A stretch of 64,000 nt of DNA from Ruficoccus amylovorans (GCF_014230085.1 NZ_JACHVB010000034.1:147825-211824); one strand, 5' to 3'. Shown: positions 17,493-27,465, counted from the first letter of the stretch. A program made the numbers and translations. Notes: a model not told the origin generated them from the sequence alone.

Positions 17493-18887
17493 ATGAACCC
17501 GTTCAAGTCATTTACCGCCGGTCTGCTTGGTCTGCTGGTTGTCACTTCCGGTCTGTGCGCGCAGCAGGACTTCAATGCGGTCGGCGCGGGCGTCGATGCG
17601 GACCTCAAGGCCGCTCAGCAGCAGCTCGCCGACCTGCGCGAGCAGATCGCGCAGGAGAAGATCCCCCTCGCCCGCGAGATCAACGAACTGGAAAAGCAGG
17701 TGCTGCAAAAGACCCGCGAGGCCGAGCGCCTGCTCAAAGTCAGCGACAGCCGCACCATCGCCTTGGGTGATTTGCGTAAGCAGGTTAATTCGCTGCGCGA
17801 CACCAACAAGTATATTTCCGACCGGCTGACGGAATTCGTCAACAGCCTCAACTCGCAGATGTCAGTCAGCGAGCGCCAGCACTACGGCGCGGTCCTCGAC
17901 GCGGCCAAGAACGCTCCGGTCGATGTCAACCTGAGCGAAGAGGACAAGCTGGGCAAGCAGCTTGATGTCGTGGACATGGCATTGGACCGACTGGACGACC
18001 AGATCGGCGGCTTTGTCTTTGAGGGCTCGGCGCTCTCGCCTGAAGGCGTGCTCAAAGAGGGCAAGTTCGCCATCTTTGGCCCGTCACTGTTCTTTTCCTC
18101 CAACGACGGCAGCGTCGTCGGTCTGATCGAAGACCGCTCCAACGTGGCCGACCCGGTCGTGGTGGACGTGCCGGTCAACTTCAACGCGGGCCTGACTGAC
18201 CTCATCACCACCGGACAGGGCGTGGTCGCCGCCGACCCTTCTGGCGGCAAGGCGATCAAGGTTGAGAAACAGCGCGAGACATATTTCCAGCACATCCAGA
18301 AAGGGCAGATCGTTGGTTACGTGATTATCGGTTTGGGCCTGCTCGCGCTTATGTTGGGGCTGTTCAAGGTTGCCGAGATCGGCAGCTTCGCCACGACTAA
18401 AAAGAGCGACGTGCAGGAGACGCTCGATCTCCTCGCCACCGACAACCAGGCCGAGGCTCTCAAGCGCGCCGAGCGCATCAAGGGCGAGGCCGGAGAAATG
18501 CTGGTCGAGGGCGTTGCCCACTTTAAGGAAAAGCGCGGCGTGATCGAAGAGCTCATGTTCGAGAAGATCCTCAAGGTGCGACCGCGTCTGGAGCGTTTCC
18601 TTCCCTTCCTGGCCATCACTGCTGCGGCTGCTCCGCTGCTCGGGCTGCTGGGGACGGTCATCGGGATGATCAAGACCTTTAACCTGATTACCATTTTCGG
18701 CACGGGCGATGCCCGTTCGCTCTCGACGGGGATTTCCGAGGCGCTCGTCACGACCGAGCTGGGCCTGACTGTGGCCATCCCGATCCTCATTCTGCACGGG
18801 CTGCTCTCGCGCTATGCCAAGCGCAAACTCGCCTCGATGGAGGAGAGCGCCGTCTCCTTCGTCAACGGCATCAGCACGATGAAGTAA
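17493..18887 (+). CDS. TtpC-like MotA/TolQ/ExbB proton channel protein
   Basis: A 464-aa protein. It has a signal peptide (MNPFKSFTAGLLGLLVVTSG), a periplasmic coiled-coil of about 80 residues, a periplasmic globular domain, a membrane helix near 275 (GYVIIGLGLLALMLGLF), and the ExbB/TolQ domain at the C-terminus (PLLGLLGTVIGMIKTF, then TELGLTVAIPILILHGLL). This long-N-terminus form matches TtpC of the TonB2 system, which Vibrio needs in addition to ExbB2/ExbD2. I start at the ATG at 17493; the longer frame to 17349 overlaps the DUF3450 gene and encodes a non-hydrophobic, unlikely leader. Confidence 0.9.
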   Translation: MNPFKSFTAGLLGLLVVTSGLCAQQDFNAVGAGVDADLKAAQQQLADLREQIAQEKIPLAREINELEKQVLQKTREAERLLKVSDSRTIALGDLRKQVNSLRDTNKYISDRLTEFVNSLNSQMSVSERQHYGAVLDAAKNAPVDVNLSEEDKLGKQLDVVDMALDRLDDQIGGFVFEGSALSPEGVLKEGKFAIFGPSLFFSSNDGSVVGLIEDRSNVADPVVVDVPVNFNAGLTDLITTGQGVVAADPSGGKAIKVEKQRETYFQHIQKGQIVGYVIIGLGLLALMLGLFKVAEIGSFATTKKSDVQETLDLLATDNQAEALKRAERIKGEAGEMLVEGVAHFKEKRGVIEELMFEKILKVRPRLERFLPFLAITAAAAPLLGLLGTVIGMIKTFNLITIFGTGDARSLSTGISEALVTTELGLTVAIPILILHGLLSRYAKRKLASMEESAVSFVNGISTMK

Positions 18888-18907
18888 ATCCTCCGCTGTA
18901 GCGAAAT

Positions 18908-19507
18908 ATGGATACAAACGAAACCATCCGGCAGATACTGACCATCTGGGCCAACGGCGGCTGGGTCATGTACCCGCTGGCGCTGCTCTCGGTGTTGCTG
19001 TACGCCACGGCGTTTCAGACCCTGCTCTACCTGCGCGGGACCAACCTGGGGCGCTTCGATGCGGACAAGTGGAACGCCTGGGTGCGCGAGCCCGAGTCCG
19101 GCGAAGGCCGGGTGGGGGAAATCCTTCGCTATGTGCTGGGCGGAAAGATGACGCAGAAGAGTATCCGCAACCGCTTCGACGAGGTGCGTATCTCCATGAT
19201 CGGTATGATCGAGCGGCGCACGGTTTTCGTCTCTTCGCTGGTGGCGACAGCTCCGCTCATGGGACTGCTGGGCACGGTCATCGGCATGTTGCTGACCTTT
19301 GCCGCGCTCTCGCAGGGCGGAGGCAGCGACACAGCCGGAATGGTGGCCGACGGTATCCGCAAGGCGCTCATCACGACGCAGACTGGGCTGACCATCGCGT
19401 TGCCGGGAGTGTTTTTTGTCATGGTGATCCGCCGTAAACGCCACTCCATCGAGGCCCACATCGCCCGGCTGGAGAGCATGACCCTTTCCCAACTCAAAGT
19501 CGAATAA
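18908..19507 (+). CDS. exbB: ExbB/TolQ-family proton channel subunit
   Basis: A 199-aa inner-membrane protein with three helices: near 15-35 (GGWVMYPLALLSVLLYA), near 110-135 (PLMGLLGTVIGMLLTF) and near 150-175 (TQTGLTIALPGVFFVMV). These are the conserved ExbB/TolQ segments that form the proton-conducting pentamer around ExbD. It lies 21 bp after the TtpC-like gene and 5 bp before the first exbD. It uses proton-motive force to energise TonB. Confidence 0.93.
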   Translation: MDTNETIRQILTIWANGGWVMYPLALLSVLLYATAFQTLLYLRGTNLGRFDADKWNAWVREPESGEGRVGEILRYVLGGKMTQKSIRNRFDEVRISMIGMIERRTVFVSSLVATAPLMGLLGTVIGMLLTFAALSQGGGSDTAGMVADGIRKALITTQTGLTIALPGVFFVMVIRRKRHSIEAHIARLESMTLSQLKVE

Positions 19508-19511
19508 CGTC

Positions 19512-19919
19512 ATGGCTATCCGCAGCAGATTTCAGCAAGACGAGGGGACACCGGAGATCAACCTGTCTCCGATGATCGACTGTATCTTTATCCTGTTGAT
19601 CTTTTTCATCGTGACCACGGTTTTCGTCGAAGAGGTCGGTCTCAATGTGAACAAGCCGCAGGCCTCGTCCTCCATGTCGATGGAGGATAAGGAGAGCGTC
19701 TCCATCGAGATCACCAAGGGTGACGAGATCCTGCTCGACGGGGCGGAGATCCAGCTTGCCTCGCTCGGGGCGCGTATCCACAGCGCCATTACACGCGACG
19801 AGGAAATCCCTGTCACGATCACGGCCAACAAGAACTCCAGCCAGGGTATTTTCGCCCAGGTGTGGTCCGTCGCTCACCAGTCCGGGGCGAAAAACCTTTC
19901 CTTCACCACCACGAATTAA
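19512..19919 (+). CDS. exbD: ExbD/TolR-family protein, first copy
   Basis: A 135-aa protein with one N-terminal membrane helix and a periplasmic domain. The helix carries the essential proton-path Asp in LSPMIDCIFILLIFF. The periplasmic part (about 50-135) matches ExbD in size. It is followed 6 bp later by a second exbD whose helix region is nearly identical (SPMIDCIFILLIFFIVTT is shared) while the periplasmic domains differ. This indicates a tandem duplication with divergence, or a heterodimeric ExbD pair. Confidence 0.93.
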   Translation: MAIRSRFQQDEGTPEINLSPMIDCIFILLIFFIVTTVFVEEVGLNVNKPQASSSMSMEDKESVSIEITKGDEILLDGAEIQLASLGARIHSAITRDEEIPVTITANKNSSQGIFAQVWSVAHQSGAKNLSFTTTN

Positions 19920-19925
19920 GCAGCC

Positions 19926-20330
19926 ATGCCGCGCCCTACGATATCCGCCGAGCCGGAAGAGGAGATGGAGATCAATCTGTCTCCGATGATCGACTGTATC
20001 TTTATTTTGCTGATCTTCTTCATCGTGACCACGGTCTTTGTTGAAGAGACCGGGGTGGAGGTGGTCAAGCCCCGCGTCGTCGCCTATGACAAGCTGGACA
20101 AGAACAGCCTGCAGTTCGCCATCACCTCGGAGAACAAGGTTATCTACGGAGGCCAGGAAATCGGCGTCGGCGGGGTGGCTGTGCGAGTCAAACAGGCCAT
20201 GTCTAAGGGGGATGTGCCCATTGATATTCAAGCGGACGAACGCGCCGACGTCGGCCTTTTTGACAAGGTCGTGACTGAGGCAAAGCTGGCTGGTGCCACA
20301 CGCATCGCCTTCTCCAGCGCCCAGAACTGA
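19926..20330 (+). CDS. exbD: ExbD/TolR-family protein, second copy
   Basis: A 134-aa paralogue of the preceding gene. The membrane helix with the key Asp (LSPMIDCIFILLIFF) is kept almost unchanged. The periplasmic domain has diverged and ends in ATRIAFSSAQN. It lies between exbD-1 and tonB with short gaps, in the same operon. Paired ExbD genes occur in several Bacteroidetes-type and gammaproteobacterial TonB clusters. The two could form a heterodimer in one motor. Confidence 0.93.
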   Translation: MPRPTISAEPEEEMEINLSPMIDCIFILLIFFIVTTVFVEETGVEVVKPRVVAYDKLDKNSLQFAITSENKVIYGGQEIGVGGVAVRVKQAMSKGDVPIDIQADERADVGLFDKVVTEAKLAGATRIAFSSAQN

Positions 20331-20343
20331 GGAATGCTCCGCC

Positions 20344-21003
20344 ATGCCTAAGATTTACCAGTCGCCCTCCGCGCGCAAGAACGCGCTCCTGAGCTTGTTT
20401 CTTGGGGCTGCCTTCAGCTTCTTTGTCTTCCTGCTCGTCCCGGTCACGCAGTTCATCGCGGACGTGGCCAAGGTAGAGAATGCCTACGAGGTCCAGCAGG
20501 CTTCGCTGCCACCGCCGGAAGAGTTCCAGTTCGAGGAAGAGGAGATCAAGGAGGAGGAAGCACCCGAGGAGGAGATTGAGCTGGAGCAGGAGCCGCCGAA
20601 GCTCACGCTCGACCAGCTCGAGCTGGCGCTCAACCCCGGTATGGGCGGCGACCTCGCCGGTGACTTCGCACTGCCGGGTTTTTCCGCCAGCAAGGGTGAT
20701 CTCGACCTCAATGCCATCTACGAACTCGACGACTTGGACCAGAAGCCCCGCCCTGTTAAGCAGGTACGGCCGAAGTACCCGAGGCAGTTGGCCAGCCGAA
20801 AGGTTGAGGGTGTGGTGAAGCTCACCTTCGTCATCGATCAGAATGGCGATGTTATAGACATCAAGGTGGTTGATGCCACCTTTCCCGAATTCGGTGAGGC
20901 AGCGATGGCCGCCCTGCGTGAATGGAAATTTGAACCCGGTATGAAGAACGCCCAGGTGGTGAAGGCCCGGGGGAAATTGAGTATACCTTTTAGCATTAAA
21001 TAA
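20344..21003 (+). CDS. tonB: TonB family energy transducer
   Basis: A 219-aa protein with an N-terminal membrane anchor (about 15-40, LSLFLGAAFSFFVFLL). An acidic linker (about 55-95) is very rich in Glu, and the C-terminal TonB domain is about 135-219 (VRPKYPRQLASRKVEG, then VVDATFPEFGEAAMAAL and WKFEPGM). The linker is Glu-rich instead of the common Pro/Lys-rich spacer, and the protein is short. The ATG at 20344 is chosen because the frame upstream to 20293 overlaps exbD. It couples ExbB/ExbD to outer-membrane receptors such as the one encoded at 24071. Confidence 0.92.
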   Translation: MPKIYQSPSARKNALLSLFLGAAFSFFVFLLVPVTQFIADVAKVENAYEVQQASLPPPEEFQFEEEEIKEEEAPEEEIELEQEPPKLTLDQLELALNPGMGGDLAGDFALPGFSASKGDLDLNAIYELDDLDQKPRPVKQVRPKYPRQLASRKVEGVVKLTFVIDQNGDVIDIKVVDATFPEFGEAAMAALREWKFEPGMKNAQVVKARGKLSIPFSIK

Positions 21004-21013
21004 CAGGAAACCT

Positions 21014-22396
21014 ATGCGTCAGATAACGAAATACCTTGCCGTAGCGGCTTTTGCCGCGACTGCGCAGCAGGCGGTTTTTGCCCAGTTTCCCAGCGCGGAG
21101 TTTGAGCAGCAGTGGCAGCAGAAATGGACCGATGAGGCGTTTGTCTCGGCGTTCATTGACAGTTACGAGCCGCTGAAGGAGGTCGAGCCGCAGTTCGATA
21201 ACAAGGACGAGATCAAGCAGGTGCAGGAAATGCGCGACCTCTTCCAGAGCAATCCTCAGGCCGCGGCTGACCGCCTGAAGGAGGATCTCGATGAGGACGC
21301 CAGCGCGCCCTACCTGTTCCTCATTGGCACGCTGTACCTGACCGCGCAGCAGAACGATCAGGCCAAGGAGTTCTACAACCGGGCGCTGGAGAAGTACCCG
21401 AACTACCGCCGCGCGCACAAGAACCTCGCCCTTGTTTATCTGCAGGATCAGGAGCTGGACAAGGCGCTAAAACACTTGAGCCGCACGATTGAGCTGGGTG
21501 AGAAAGACGGGCGTCAGTATGGGCTGCTCGGTTACATTTACCTGAGCATGGGGGACCCTTTTGCAGCCGAGGCGGCTTACCGCCAGGCGATTCTGGCTGA
21601 GCCCGACGTGATGGACTGGAAGCTGGGTCTGGTGCAGGCGCTGCTGGGGATGGAGAAGTATGACGACGCCAACGCGCTCATCGAAACGCTGATCGAGAAG
21701 AATCCCGGGAACGATACGTTCTGGCTGCTTCAGGTTAACGCCTACCTCGGCTCCGGCCAACCGGAGAGGGCGATTGCGAATCTGGAAATGCTGCGCCGGA
21801 TGGGTAAGCTCAAGCCCGCCAGCCTCAAGCTGCTAGCCGACATCTATATGAACCAGCAAATGCGCGAGCAGGCGCTGGAGCGCTACACGGAGTTGATGCA
21901 GGCCGACGCCTCGGGGCAGTTTCTGCCGACCATGCTGAACATCGGCGAACTACTTGTTTATTCGCAGGACTTTGACCGCGCCATCGGCATGCTCGACACG
22001 ATCGAGTCTCACTACGCTTCCAGTACGCCCGAGGACAAGATCAAGATTCTGAACCTGAAGGCCAAGGTGGCCCGTGCCACGGGTGACTCCGAACTGGCGC
22101 AGGAGACATTGACCGAGATTATCGCGCAAGATCCGCTCAACGGTGACGCTCTGCTGGAAATGGCCGCTATCCACCAGGAGAAGGGCAAAAAGGAAGAAGC
22201 AGTTTTTCTCTACGAACGTGCGGCCAAGGTTGATGGCTACGAGTTTAAGGCGCTGGTGCAGTACGCCCAGATGATGGTGAAGGAAAAGCGTTATGCCGAT
22301 GCGGTTCCGCTGCTCAAGCGCGCGCTCACGATTAACGACGATCCGCGCATCGCCCGCTTTCTCGAAGATGTCGAGCGTGCGGCCCGCAATACATGA
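21014..22396 (+). CDS. TPR-repeat periplasmic protein (TonB2 cluster)
   Basis: A 460-aa protein with a signal peptide (ending AQQAVFAQ). It then has repeated 34-residue TPR units from about residue 95 to the end, for example YLFLIGTLYLTAQQNDQAKE and NLALVYLQDQELDKAL. It lies 10 bp after tonB. A TPR protein closes the corresponding Vibrio TonB2 locus, so it likely belongs to the same machine, perhaps as a periplasmic scaffold. Its stop overlaps the start of the next gene (ATGA). Confidence 0.88.
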   Translation: MRQITKYLAVAAFAATAQQAVFAQFPSAEFEQQWQQKWTDEAFVSAFIDSYEPLKEVEPQFDNKDEIKQVQEMRDLFQSNPQAAADRLKEDLDEDASAPYLFLIGTLYLTAQQNDQAKEFYNRALEKYPNYRRAHKNLALVYLQDQELDKALKHLSRTIELGEKDGRQYGLLGYIYLSMGDPFAAEAAYRQAILAEPDVMDWKLGLVQALLGMEKYDDANALIETLIEKNPGNDTFWLLQVNAYLGSGQPERAIANLEMLRRMGKLKPASLKLLADIYMNQQMREQALERYTELMQADASGQFLPTMLNIGELLVYSQDFDRAIGMLDTIESHYASSTPEDKIKILNLKAKVARATGDSELAQETLTEIIAQDPLNGDALLEMAAIHQEKGKKEEAVFLYERAAKVDGYEFKALVQYAQMMVKEKRYADAVPLLKRALTINDDPRIARFLEDVERAARNT

Positions 22397-23172
22397 TGAC
22401 ATCCGGCACAGCGTTAGCTCTATGTTCCGTGGGCATGATGCTGGCATGCGCATGCGCGCAGGCCGCTTATCCGGCGAGTCATGCCTTGCTGGAAGATTCT
22501 CCTTTTCTTCCTCCCGCCCGCAAGACCGGGATTTTGGCTCAGCCAGTGGCTGCATCAATGACACCGGCGATGATCGAGCCGGAGATTTCTTTTCATGGGG
22601 TCATGCTCAGCGGTGGAGAATACCTGGTGAGCCTGCACAATAGCAAGACCGGCGAAAAACTCTGGCGCAGTCCCGGGCAGGACGTTTTCGGATACACACT
22701 GTCCGGATACGAACCAGCGGAGCATCGGCTGACGCTGAGTAAAGCAGGCCGTAACTATACACTGTGCCTGAGTAACATCGGCGAGATAAACCGCACGCTC
22801 GCACTCACCGGTCAGAGCCCACGCGAACATGAGGGGAAGGGCAGGGGGCTGGTCCGTTTTGAAAGCCTCAGTCCGCAGGAGCAGAAAAAGTATTACGACC
22901 CGTCCTATGTTTCCTTGCTCGAAGAGCGCGGGATCGAAGTGCCTGCGGCTTTGCGGTCGGGCAGCGGCGGGAGCGCTTCGCATGGCAAGGGCTCATCTCA
23001 GAATGCCGGGAGTGTCGTGAGTATGGCGGATGCGCAGATGCGTACCTCACGGGCGGTAGAGGGGAAGCGCGAGCCGCGGTCCTATCAACGGTTTCCTACG
23101 CCTCGGGTAAATACCAGCCACACCAGCGCAGAACGCGCCGAAATGGCCAAGGCCGCCCGCGGCAGTTCATAA
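22393..23172 (+). CDS. Unrecognised exported protein in the TonB operon
   Basis: A 259-aa protein I do not recognise. It starts with a hydrophobic leader (ALALCSVGMMLACACAQA) that looks like a signal peptide. A beta-rich segment near 65-140 follows (FHGVMLSGGEYLVSLHN, then YTLSGYEPAEHRLTL). The tail is Ser/Gly/Arg-rich and probably disordered. It overlaps the TPR gene by 4 bp and so is translationally coupled to the TonB cluster. A periplasmic role tied to TonB function is inferred from position only. Confidence 0.75.
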   Translation: MMTSGTALALCSVGMMLACACAQAAYPASHALLEDSPFLPPARKTGILAQPVAASMTPAMIEPEISFHGVMLSGGEYLVSLHNSKTGEKLWRSPGQDVFGYTLSGYEPAEHRLTLSKAGRNYTLCLSNIGEINRTLALTGQSPREHEGKGRGLVRFESLSPQEQKKYYDPSYVSLLEERGIEVPAALRSGSGGSASHGKGSSQNAGSVVSMADAQMRTSRAVEGKREPRSYQRFPTPRVNTSHTSAERAEMAKAARGSS

Positions 23173-23190
23173 ATTTGGAAGGCATCTATT

Positions 23191-24003
23191 ATGAAGACGC
23201 GACTATTGACTTTTGTTTTATCGCTGAGCGCGGTCGGGATGAGCTTGTCCGCGGACGCGGAGACTGTTTCTGCCGATCCCTTGTACCAGGAGATCGCGGT
23301 ACGCTCGGAGTGGTGGCCGGAGCGGGTCAAGCTGACTGAGGATGTGGCACTCTCAACTGAAAAGGGGACGACGACTTTGAAAAAAGGCCGTCCGGCGATT
23401 TTTGTAGCTCCGGTCGAAGATGGCGCGTGGATCGACTTCGGCAACTACGGCGTGATCAAAGTGCCGTATGCCTCCACGGATATTGCCGAGAGCGTCGCGC
23501 GAAACAAGCACGATCGCGACTGGCAGAGCGCGGGTAACCTCAGCGTGCAGTTGAGCAACAAATTCTTTTGGCCTGAGAGCCTGCAACAGATTTCCCCCTG
23601 GACGTTCAAGGATGCCGACTACCTGCTGATCAGTTATCTGGACCTGGGCTCGGAAGTGGCTGCCTCGGCGCAGAGAGCCCTCGTCGCTTCCCACAGTGAG
23701 TTGGAGGAGCGATGCCCGCGGCTATTTTTTGTCACGATCGCGCTCGACCCTGCCAAAGACGAAATGATGAAGGATCTGGCCGCCTCGGGCATTAGCTGGC
23801 CGGTCATGTTCTTCCACATGAGCGCAGGTTACGTGAACGCTCTTCATCACCAGCCACTCAATCCGACCGCTGTGCTGGTGGACAAGAACGGCCGCGTGCT
23901 GGCCCGGTGGGGAGCCGATGAAATAGAGGCTGGTTCATTTTCTGCCAATGTCGAGCGTGCTGTGGAGGGCGACCTTTCATTGCGTGAATCACTGAAAAAC
24001 TGA
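23191..24003 (+). CDS. Exported protein with thioredoxin-like C-terminal half, no CxxC
   Basis: A 270-aa exported protein (signal peptide near MKTRLLTFVLSLSAVGMSLS). The first half has an SH3-like stretch (about 40-100, WPERVKLTEDVALS). The second half (about 135-260) has the order seen in thioredoxin-fold proteins: DADYLLISYLDLG, ISWPVMFFHM, NPTAVLVDKNGRVLARW. The CxxC active site is absent, so a redox role is unlikely. It lies between the TonB cluster and the receptor on the same strand. The fold is inferred; the function is unknown. Confidence 0.72.
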   Translation: MKTRLLTFVLSLSAVGMSLSADAETVSADPLYQEIAVRSEWWPERVKLTEDVALSTEKGTTTLKKGRPAIFVAPVEDGAWIDFGNYGVIKVPYASTDIAESVARNKHDRDWQSAGNLSVQLSNKFFWPESLQQISPWTFKDADYLLISYLDLGSEVAASAQRALVASHSELEERCPRLFFVTIALDPAKDEMMKDLAASGISWPVMFFHMSAGYVNALHHQPLNPTAVLVDKNGRVLARWGADEIEAGSFSANVERAVEGDLSLRESLKN

Positions 24004-24070
24004 CCTAAGTTTTGACCGTATAAAGCCCCGGCGGAAGCCTCTCTTGCCGGTTTAAAAAGATTTTTATTAT

Positions 24071-27000
24071 ATGAAATTACGCCGTAACTATGGGTTTGAA
24101 AACCTGAAGTATCGCAAGGTTGCCGCCATGCTATCGGGCTTGCTGATGCTTGCCGCCGGGTGTTCGGTGACGGTGGCGCAGGATGAGGATAAGTCGTCTG
24201 TGCAGGCGGATGATAACTGGGGTGACTTTACTCTAGAGGACGCTGGTCCGGAAAAGCGTCCGGCCTCTACTGTGCCTGCGGAGGAAATTCCCGAAGGCAT
24301 CGGCAGTATCGGCGGCCAGGTTTTCGATACTGAGACGGCAGGAGTGGTCGAAGGTGTTACGGTGACGCTCACATGGCCGGAGCAGGAGGGGATCGAGCAG
24401 GGGACGGAAGTCGCCCGCCAGCAGACCGTGGCCACGGATGAGCGCGGCGTTTACGGCATCAAAGATGTTCCCTCGGGCGTCTATTCGCTGTCCTTTTTCA
24501 AAAGCGGTTACAAGATCAAGGAAGTCATCGACGTAAAGGTTTATCCCGACGAGGTGACGCGTGCGGACGCGGCGCTGGAGGTCAAGCCGGTCGGTTTCAG
24601 TGATGACATTTTTGACTTCGGGGAGTTCGCGGTCGAGTTCCAGTCGCTCGACAGCACGCGTGACATGCTGGAGGATCTCAAGCGCCAGTCGCCCGGTACG
24701 ATCGACTTTTTGACCTCGGAAGATTTTGCGAAGTTCGGCGGTTCCGATCTGGCGAGCGTCATCCAGCGCATGCCCGGCGTTACGGTGGTCGAAGGGCAGT
24801 TCGCCGTCGTTCGCGGCCTGGGTGACCGCTACAACAGCACCTTGCTCAATGGTCTCCCTGTGCCCAGTCCCGACCCGGTGCGTCAGGGGATGCAACTCGA
24901 CCTGTTCCCCACCTCAATGATCGAGAGCGTGGTCACACAGAAACAGTTCCTGCCAAACCTGCCGAGTAACTCTTCGGGCGCGGCCTTCGACCTGCAGACC
25001 AAGGCCTACGCGGAGGAAACCACCGTCTTCTTCAAGGGTGGTTTTCGCTTTAACACGAACGCCACCGGCACTTACCTGAAAAGCCCGAGCGCCACCTTCA
25101 ACGACAACCTCGCCGATGGTGCCAACTCGCGCCCGCAGGCTCCGGCGAGCAGCACTTCTACTGTGATCGTGAACAGCGCCTCAAAGCAAGTGGTGCCGAT
25201 TGAAACGACTGCGCCCATCGGCCTGACGTTTTCAGCCGGGGCCAGTGGGACCTTTGAGGTGAACAACCGCAAAATGGGACTGATTTTCTCCAGTGCTTAC
25301 AACAGCGACTACGGTACGGCGGAGGGCTACCAGCAGAAACGCTATGCCTCCAACTCCTCCTTTATTCGCATCCCTTTTCCGCCCCCCGGACGCCTGGTAG
25401 GCGCTCCCGGGTCCCTCTATAATTACGAACTCGGCGCGAGCGACCTGCGCTATGACTTGACCGAGTCTGACGCCGAAGTCCTGATTGGCATTCTCGCCGG
25501 TGTCGGCTATGAACTCGATCCCGAGGGTGACAACCGGGTGGACTTCACTTTCCTGATGAGTCAGAGCGGCAACGACTTTGTCCAGTCTCTGAAAAATGGT
25601 TACCTCCCCGCCGGGTTCGCCGGCAGTTCCAACACGGACCGTGGCTTTGGCACGCCGGGGGCCGGTACCGGGGTTGACAATATCATCGGGCGCGGGGGCG
25701 CGGACACAAACACGGTCTTCACCGACGTCATTTCCTACGAGCAGCGCGAGCTCTACACCTATCAGTTGGGCGGACGGCACGTGCTCGACGAGCTGGACGA
25801 CCTCAAGCTCAACTGGGGGGGCACGGTCAGCTCGACCACGAGCAACACCCCGCATGAGACCGTGGCCAACTACCTTTACGATAATTCCACGGACCAGTAT
25901 TTCTATACGGATTCGAACTTCATCGGCGACGCCATTCCGTTTATTCAGGAAACCTGGCGCGATATTTCCGAAGATCAATACGGGGCACGCATGGACCTCG
26001 AATACGACTGGAAAGACAAAAGTTCGGATTGGCTCAGCGGTAAGTTTTCCGTGGGTGGTTTCTGGGCTCAGGCCAGCCGCAGCGTTGATCAGGTTGATAC
26101 GGACATCGATTTGAAAACAACCGTATCCGGAAATACAAAGCAGGATGTGGTGGACAAGGTGTTGAATGCATCGACTGCCAATGGTGCCGCCCGTTATTCC
26201 TGGGCGGAAACCAGCCGTGATATCGGTGCGGGCTACCTGATGGCGCAGTTCAATCTCACGGAGAATGTGCAGATCACGGGGGGCGCCCGCTTTGGGAATC
26301 TCCGCCTGAACAGTAACGGCTACTCCGAGCTGAATGCGCTGACGACGTTGACGACACTGCTGGCCCAGTCCCTGAAGACCAACCCGAACATCTATAATGG
26401 CGATCTGCTAGGCTTTGATACGACACCGACGGGAGGCCTCACCCGTGATCAGGTGATCGCGCAGCAGTTGGCCGAGGGCGGACGGATCAACCAGAACTTT
26501 GCCCTCCCGGCTGCCACCGTAAATGTGGACGTCACCGAGCAGGTTTCCTTCATGGCTGGGTATTCGCAGACATTGGCGCAGCCGTCGTTCCGTGAGTTGT
26601 CGCCGTATTTTTCGCGTGAGTTGGGGACGGGGGACATCGTCGTGGGCAACCCGCTTCTGCAAACCTCGGAGGTGGAGAGTTTCGACCTCGGGGTGGAGTA
26701 CCGCCCCTGGGAGGGAGCCATTATCGGCGTGGGTGCTTTCTATAAGACGGTCGAGAACCCGATCGAGCAAATCGCCATCTACGATAAAAATACCAACACG
26801 ACCGTGATGACCTACTTTAACAACCCGAACACGGCTCGCCTCAAAGGAATCGAGTTCCAGTTTGGGACAGACTTCGCATTCGTTGCGGACGAGTTGGAGT
26901 ATTTTTCCTTCGGCATGAACTTTGCCTACATCGATGCCAAAGTAGCCTTCCCGGATGAGGTTCGGATGACCTACATCAACACGATCAACGGCAACAGCCC

Positions 27001-27406
27001 GAACGCTGGGACCACCGACGGGCAGACCATCACCTTGCGTAATATGCCCAACGACCGCCGGCTGTTCGACCAGCCCGAGTACATCGTCAACGCCAACGTC
27101 ACCTATAATAATCCGGACTGGGGGACGGCTGTCACGCTTTCGATCTTCGCGCAGAGCGATGTGCTCACGACGGTGGGCTCGGGGGCGGACCTGAGCATCG
27201 ACCAGTATTCGGCACCTTTCTACACACTGGATCTGACTATCAGCCAGAATATCACGGATAATCTTCAGTTCCAGTTCAGCGTCAGCAACCTGACCGATAC
27301 TTCCCGCAGCATCATTTATTCGCAGGAGATGACGAACGAGACCATCTACGGCGAATCCGTCAAGATCGGGCAGACTTTCAAGTTCGCGCTGGAGTACACC
27401 TTTTAA
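24071..27406 (+). CDS. TonB-dependent outer-membrane receptor with carboxypeptidase-like N-terminal domain
   Basis: An 1111-aa receptor. The order is: leader with a lipobox-like LMLAAGC near residue 30; an acidic spacer; a carboxypeptidase-regulatory-like beta-sandwich at about 75-165 (IGGQVFDTET, GVYGIKDVPSGVYSL); a plug domain at about 190-310 (SVIQRMPGVTVVEGQFAVVR, then NLPSNSSGAAFDLQTK); and a 22-strand-type barrel ending FKFALEYTF with a terminal Phe. It imports a substrate energised by the TonB complex encoded just upstream. The substrate is unknown. The plug variant and the beta-helix neighbour fit receptors paired with a secreted partner. Confidence 0.93.
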   Translation: MKLRRNYGFENLKYRKVAAMLSGLLMLAAGCSVTVAQDEDKSSVQADDNWGDFTLEDAGPEKRPASTVPAEEIPEGIGSIGGQVFDTETAGVVEGVTVTLTWPEQEGIEQGTEVARQQTVATDERGVYGIKDVPSGVYSLSFFKSGYKIKEVIDVKVYPDEVTRADAALEVKPVGFSDDIFDFGEFAVEFQSLDSTRDMLEDLKRQSPGTIDFLTSEDFAKFGGSDLASVIQRMPGVTVVEGQFAVVRGLGDRYNSTLLNGLPVPSPDPVRQGMQLDLFPTSMIESVVTQKQFLPNLPSNSSGAAFDLQTKAYAEETTVFFKGGFRFNTNATGTYLKSPSATFNDNLADGANSRPQAPASSTSTVIVNSASKQVVPIETTAPIGLTFSAGASGTFEVNNRKMGLIFSSAYNSDYGTAEGYQQKRYASNSSFIRIPFPPPGRLVGAPGSLYNYELGASDLRYDLTESDAEVLIGILAGVGYELDPEGDNRVDFTFLMSQSGNDFVQSLKNGYLPAGFAGSSNTDRGFGTPGAGTGVDNIIGRGGADTNTVFTDVISYEQRELYTYQLGGRHVLDELDDLKLNWGGTVSSTTSNTPHETVANYLYDNSTDQYFYTDSNFIGDAIPFIQETWRDISEDQYGARMDLEYDWKDKSSDWLSGKFSVGGFWAQASRSVDQVDTDIDLKTTVSGNTKQDVVDKVLNASTANGAARYSWAETSRDIGAGYLMAQFNLTENVQITGGARFGNLRLNSNGYSELNALTTLTTLLAQSLKTNPNIYNGDLLGFDTTPTGGLTRDQVIAQQLAEGGRINQNFALPAATVNVDVTEQVSFMAGYSQTLAQPSFRELSPYFSRELGTGDIVVGNPLLQTSEVESFDLGVEYRPWEGAIIGVGAFYKTVENPIEQIAIYDKNTNTTVMTYFNNPNTARLKGIEFQFGTDFAFVADELEYFSFGMNFAYIDAKVAFPDEVRMTYINTINGNSPNAGTTDGQTITLRNMPNDRRLFDQPEYIVNANVTYNNPDWGTAVTLSIFAQSDVLTTVGSGADLSIDQYSAPFYTLDLTISQNITDNLQFQFSVSNLTDTSRSIIYSQEMTNETIYGESVKIGQTFKFALEYTF

Positions 27407-27465
27407 CTGCGGCGGGCAATTTGATCTGGAGCCGGGGCCGGGATTACGCAGCTCAGACTTGAAAA